Assembly (NCBI GenBank): GCA_002794785.1
Contig: NBBA01000017.1
Coordinates: 434,001-498,000 of the forward strand
Direction of reading: 5' to 3'
Length of the DNA: 64,000 bases
Origin: Coniferiporia sulphurascens
Lineage: Eukaryota; Basidiomycota; Agaricomycetes; Hymenochaetales; Hymenochaetaceae
Shown in pieces: positions 61,101-64,000 of the stretch. The position numbers and the translations under genes are program-made. Positions within the stretch are counted from its first letter, which is position 1; each line of letters begins with the position of its first letter. The notes beneath the pieces were generated by a model. That model did no database searches, was not told the origin of the DNA, and saw only the letters and a list, made by a program, of their open reading frames with translations.

Positions 61101-61712
61101 TACTGTTATCGCGTTAATACTCACGTTTACTCCGTGTATACAGCCGCGGACTTTAGCAATGCCATACACCAAATTCACGTGCATAAAAAGAATCCAAATG
61201 TCATAATTGTCGAGGTTTGTACTTTTAATTACTTCCACCGATTACGGACTCGGATCGGAGATGAATGAGATGAGATACGGCTCTAACAACACGACTCCCA
61301 AAGGTAGATCATTTGTTGCGACAAATTCAGGTCCACGACGTAAGAAAGCGGTACCGGGGAAGGCCCGAGCAGGAGTTCGGATACGGTGACACCTCCGCAT
61401 CCGGGGCCCAAATCCGTGCGCGCCATCGCCGGGGCGATACGAATATTAATTACTTTGTGCGTGGGTTCGACGATGGGACTATTTGTCTTTGGGACTACCG
61501 GAATTATAATGTAAGTCGCATCTGAACGGACTTAGCCTTTTAGATCCGTCACTTAGTTTTCCCCGAAGACTACCGTGAAGGCGTTAAAATGCGACGAGCC
61601 TGTCTGGCACACGGTCTTTTCCGATCGGAACACGAGCAACGTGTGGGCCTATGCAGGTAGCGTAGTTACTTACCTCGACCTCAACCTGTCGAAGCAACGT
61701 ACCTCGTCATGA
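58133..61712 (+). CDS. WD40 protein with RRM-like segment (head-to-head paralogue B)
   Basis: A long multi-exon gene. The frame is open upstream of 58133 to about 58067, so the start is uncertain; 58133 (MSFDHASKRLVHETD) is the first ATG. A disordered N-terminal part of about 450 residues includes EHSDSDSDSDSPHTAAVPP. It is followed near 59555 by SIVFIKNLPRASTIEIIYDY and, across an intron, RIKNVQIHSATKPIVSVQFL with PRDAQDAIRVLEMS, which has the spacing of an RRM fold. A second disordered stretch (GGGDTTNVSSGSDTAGEDDN) precedes a propeller: GQISCLSPF-like turns, GFLSGGFDKTVQRWCVSQNM, VYTAADFSNAIHQIHVHKKN, IQVHDVRKRYRGRPEQEFGY, RRGDTNINYFVRGFDDGTIC and LWDYRN. The last exon ends YAGSVVTYLDLNLSKQRTSS. 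Exon joins between 60650 and 61330 were not all resolved. The C-terminal blades resemble paralogue A. Confidence 0.72.
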
Positions 61713-61859
61713 CAAAAACGTACCCTATTGAATTTTATCATATATATTAAACCGCGTATAGACCTAGTAACATACAAACCCCATCCAGTAGCTAATCATG
61801 AATGAAGCAACAGACCCGTTAATGCGCAAATACTGTTCACAAACCGTAATTGACAAAGT

Positions 61860-64000
61860 CTACTCCTGTGTCCACTGGCCAAGCTCGATGGCAAACGCCG
61901 AAGCGAGCTTTGCAAACTCGAGCATGTGCTCAAAGCTGAATTCGTCGGAGATGTCAATCCGGCTATTTGCGCATAAGATGAGTAACATGCTCGGTAGTAA
62001 AGCTTCGCGAAGCGATGGAAGACTCACTCGTTTCCAGAGTGTATGAACTTGTTAGAGTCCTCAAACGCGCTCTCTGAATTGAGTGGGAAGAAAGGAGAAT
62101 GAGCTTCCATTACTTGCGCGGCTATGACCCCGGAAGATAGACTTTACCTATGGTGAAAATTGAGGGGTATCCGGCCTTGCTCCACGATGCGCTATTCACA
62201 CGGAAACATGAGGTGTTAGTCGACCCATTCAATACACTGCGTCCACAAGACATACTGGTCGCTGCATGCATATCCGCACTTGGTCTCAACATATGGAATG
62301 TCTAGGTACTTCGTCACGAGCTGCTTGTTGAATTCAGTAAGGCTAGAATGGAAACACGTCAGAAAGTGCGGTGGCAGGCAAGTGACAAGCGCGACGCACG
62401 CCTTGTTCGTGAAGTCCGTGATAACCCCAACAGACTCTTTGGTTCCCCTCTTGACCCAAGCGGTCATGTCGAACTGTGCAAAGATTCGGTCAGACAGAGC
62501 ACGCGATAAACACGAGACTTTGCGTACTTGACTCATGGCAAGGACATTCACGCCCCTTGATTCATAATCACGAGCGACAGCCTGAGATCCGAGCAGACCT
62601 CCTTCCTGAAATTAAGAATTAGCAGGCCAAATCTTCAAGAACTCAGGGCCATGCGTGGGGCCACGCTCGGCCTCGGCACAGCACGAAATTGCCCATGCCG
62701 TACGTACCTCAGCAGAGTAAAAGTGGAATTCAACTGTGCGCTTCGGCGAGAATCCTGCCGAGATAAGCCCACGATAAGCCTCGAGGATGGTCGTGGTTCC
62801 GGATCCGTCGTCATCGGCGCCTGGACGAAAAAAAGGTGGAGCGAGGCGCAAGGCAAAGAATGGAAGTAAGTGAGAATGTTTGTGAAACGAAAGAGCCTTT
62901 CGTACCCGGCGCAGGCAGGAATGGCCAAGCGTGCGTGCTAGGCGTTAAGAATGCCGAGTCAGTCGGGACGTAAGGTCCGCAAAAACTGATTCAAGAAAAG
63001 AAGGGGTGGGGTTCGCACCTGTCCTGGTGGGCGCCCACGACGATCACTTCATCTTCGGAAGTCGTCCCGCTAATTTTCACCACCTTGAGGAAGGTTTTAA
63101 GCTTGGGCCGAAACGCCGGAAGAGAAGTACTCACGATGGAACTTTGGTCCCACGCATGGGGGAATTCCGTAATGCTAATTCGCTCACGCAAAGATTCACT
63201 CGCCGAAGATGCGGTTATCTGTAAAGGGTCGCGGTGAATAATTTACTCCATGAATCAGAATGAGCGCTGTAAGACCTCGTTTATTCTTGAAAGAAGCCAC
63301 AGTTGACTCTGTCTTCCAGTCTAGGCGGAGAAGGTTTATGCCCGCGCACTTATAACGTGTGATACACGCAACGCTCACCTCACTGCGGTAGTCTAGATGT
63401 ACAATTTTTTCTCGGGTGAGTAAGGGAGCTTCCAATGAGTTTATTCAATTTGCGTACACCGCGTCCTGAAACTCGAGAAGATCTTCAGGTTTTGATACAT
63501 ATTCTCAGTAGAGAGCGTCCCGATGACCGATTGGACTTCCTTGGTTGCATTCGGAGCAGGGAACGACGCTACAGCATCACGAACACGTATGAGCTGATCC
63601 GACCCGGTTACATTGGAGCGTGAACGTACATTGTGCCACGGTACGGAGGTGCGCGTATGATCCCAGGTCAGCGGTGTCAGTTCTGCATCGTGTCGGCGGA
63701 AATATGTATCAATCAGCACGTTGCAAGGAAAAGACAGCTGGGGCCCATTACACATCAAGGAACTTGACGCCCTGGGCCTTGAGCTCGATCTAAATTACGG
63801 AAATGAGAATGGCACACGGCGGAGCATGGGCCGAAGATACCTTGTCGAATTCGGTAAGGACCACTGGGGGTTCGGAAGGCCCCAGCTGAACGAGGCGCTT
63901 CTCAGCCAGGTCAAGGCTGTAGTCGGGATAAGCCCGATAGACTTGCTCAAAGCCGACGCGCCGAGCACCAGCACTGTCTACGAGGTCATCCAGAACTACT
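61860..64000 (-). CDS. Secreted M28 leucine aminopeptidase-like peptidase, 5' partial
   Basis: M28 enzymes are co-catalytic zinc aminopeptidases; this one fits the fungal Lap1-like group. The gene runs off the right edge, so the signal peptide is not seen. Visible parts: [73 protein letters not shown], then the catalytic core: [66 protein letters not shown] and [16 protein letters not shown], which hold the His, Asp, Glu-Glu, Asp and His metal and catalytic positions. The end is [20 protein letters not shown], stopping at 61860. Many short introns. Between SSFRTR (about 63450) and YRSE (about 63390) I could not find an in-phase splice, so a one-base lesion or a missed exon is possible. Confidence 0.85.

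Overview
This is nuclear DNA of a filamentous basidiomycete, most likely a wood-decay Agaricomycete (Polyporales or a relative). Almost every recognisable gene is split by short GT-AG introns of about 50-75 bases, many gene pairs are divergent with 140-220 bases between start codons, and several families (multi-copy etherase-type glutathione transferases, a WW-like membrane protein, disordered Ser/Pro-rich proteins) are typical of Agaricomycetes. All exon models were built by eye from splice signals, reading phase and family resemblance.

Layout. 1-6.9 kb holds the 3' part of a TRAPP subunit gene (TRS20/sedlin), an unrecognised Gln-rich protein, and an auxilin (SWA2-type) with UBA, TPR and J regions. 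6.9-18.2 kb is a gene-poor, decayed block. It carries three etherase-type GST copies (the first broken by a frameshift), a heavily broken ORC5 copy between GST copies 1 and 2, a palindromic fold-back element of about 300 bases, and some unexplained minus-strand exons. 18.8-30.6 kb is dense again: SND2/TMEM208, a selenoprotein-W/T-like redox protein with an 8-base exon, riboflavin kinase, TAF8, 5-aminolevulinate synthase, a CWC21/SRRM2-like splicing factor and a SNAPC4-like Myb protein.

30.6-42.2 kb holds a WW-like multi-membrane protein, a GH125 exo-mannosidase (Mug157 family) that also has an 8-base exon, a large disordered protein, and acetylornithine aminotransferase. 43.5-54.4 kb holds an Inn1/Fic1-like C2 protein, a small membrane protein, homoisocitrate dehydrogenase with a probable GC-AG intron, a Cdt2-like WD40 protein, an ARL1 GTPase and a WKF-domain protein. 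54.6-61.7 kb holds two related WD40 genes placed head to head. The window ends inside a secreted M28 aminopeptidase.

Most genes are housekeeping and unrelated in pathway: Golgi and vesicle traffic (TRS20, SWA2, ARL1), ER targeting (SND2), transcription and splicing (TAF8, SNAPC4, CWC21), cofactor synthesis (FMN1, HEM1), amino-acid synthesis (ARG8, LYS12), and replication or cytokinesis control (CDT2, INN1). No secondary-metabolite cluster, CRISPR array, rRNA or convincing tRNA gene was seen. The most unusual material is the decayed GST/ORC5/fold-back block, the two micro-exons and the inverted WD40 pair.
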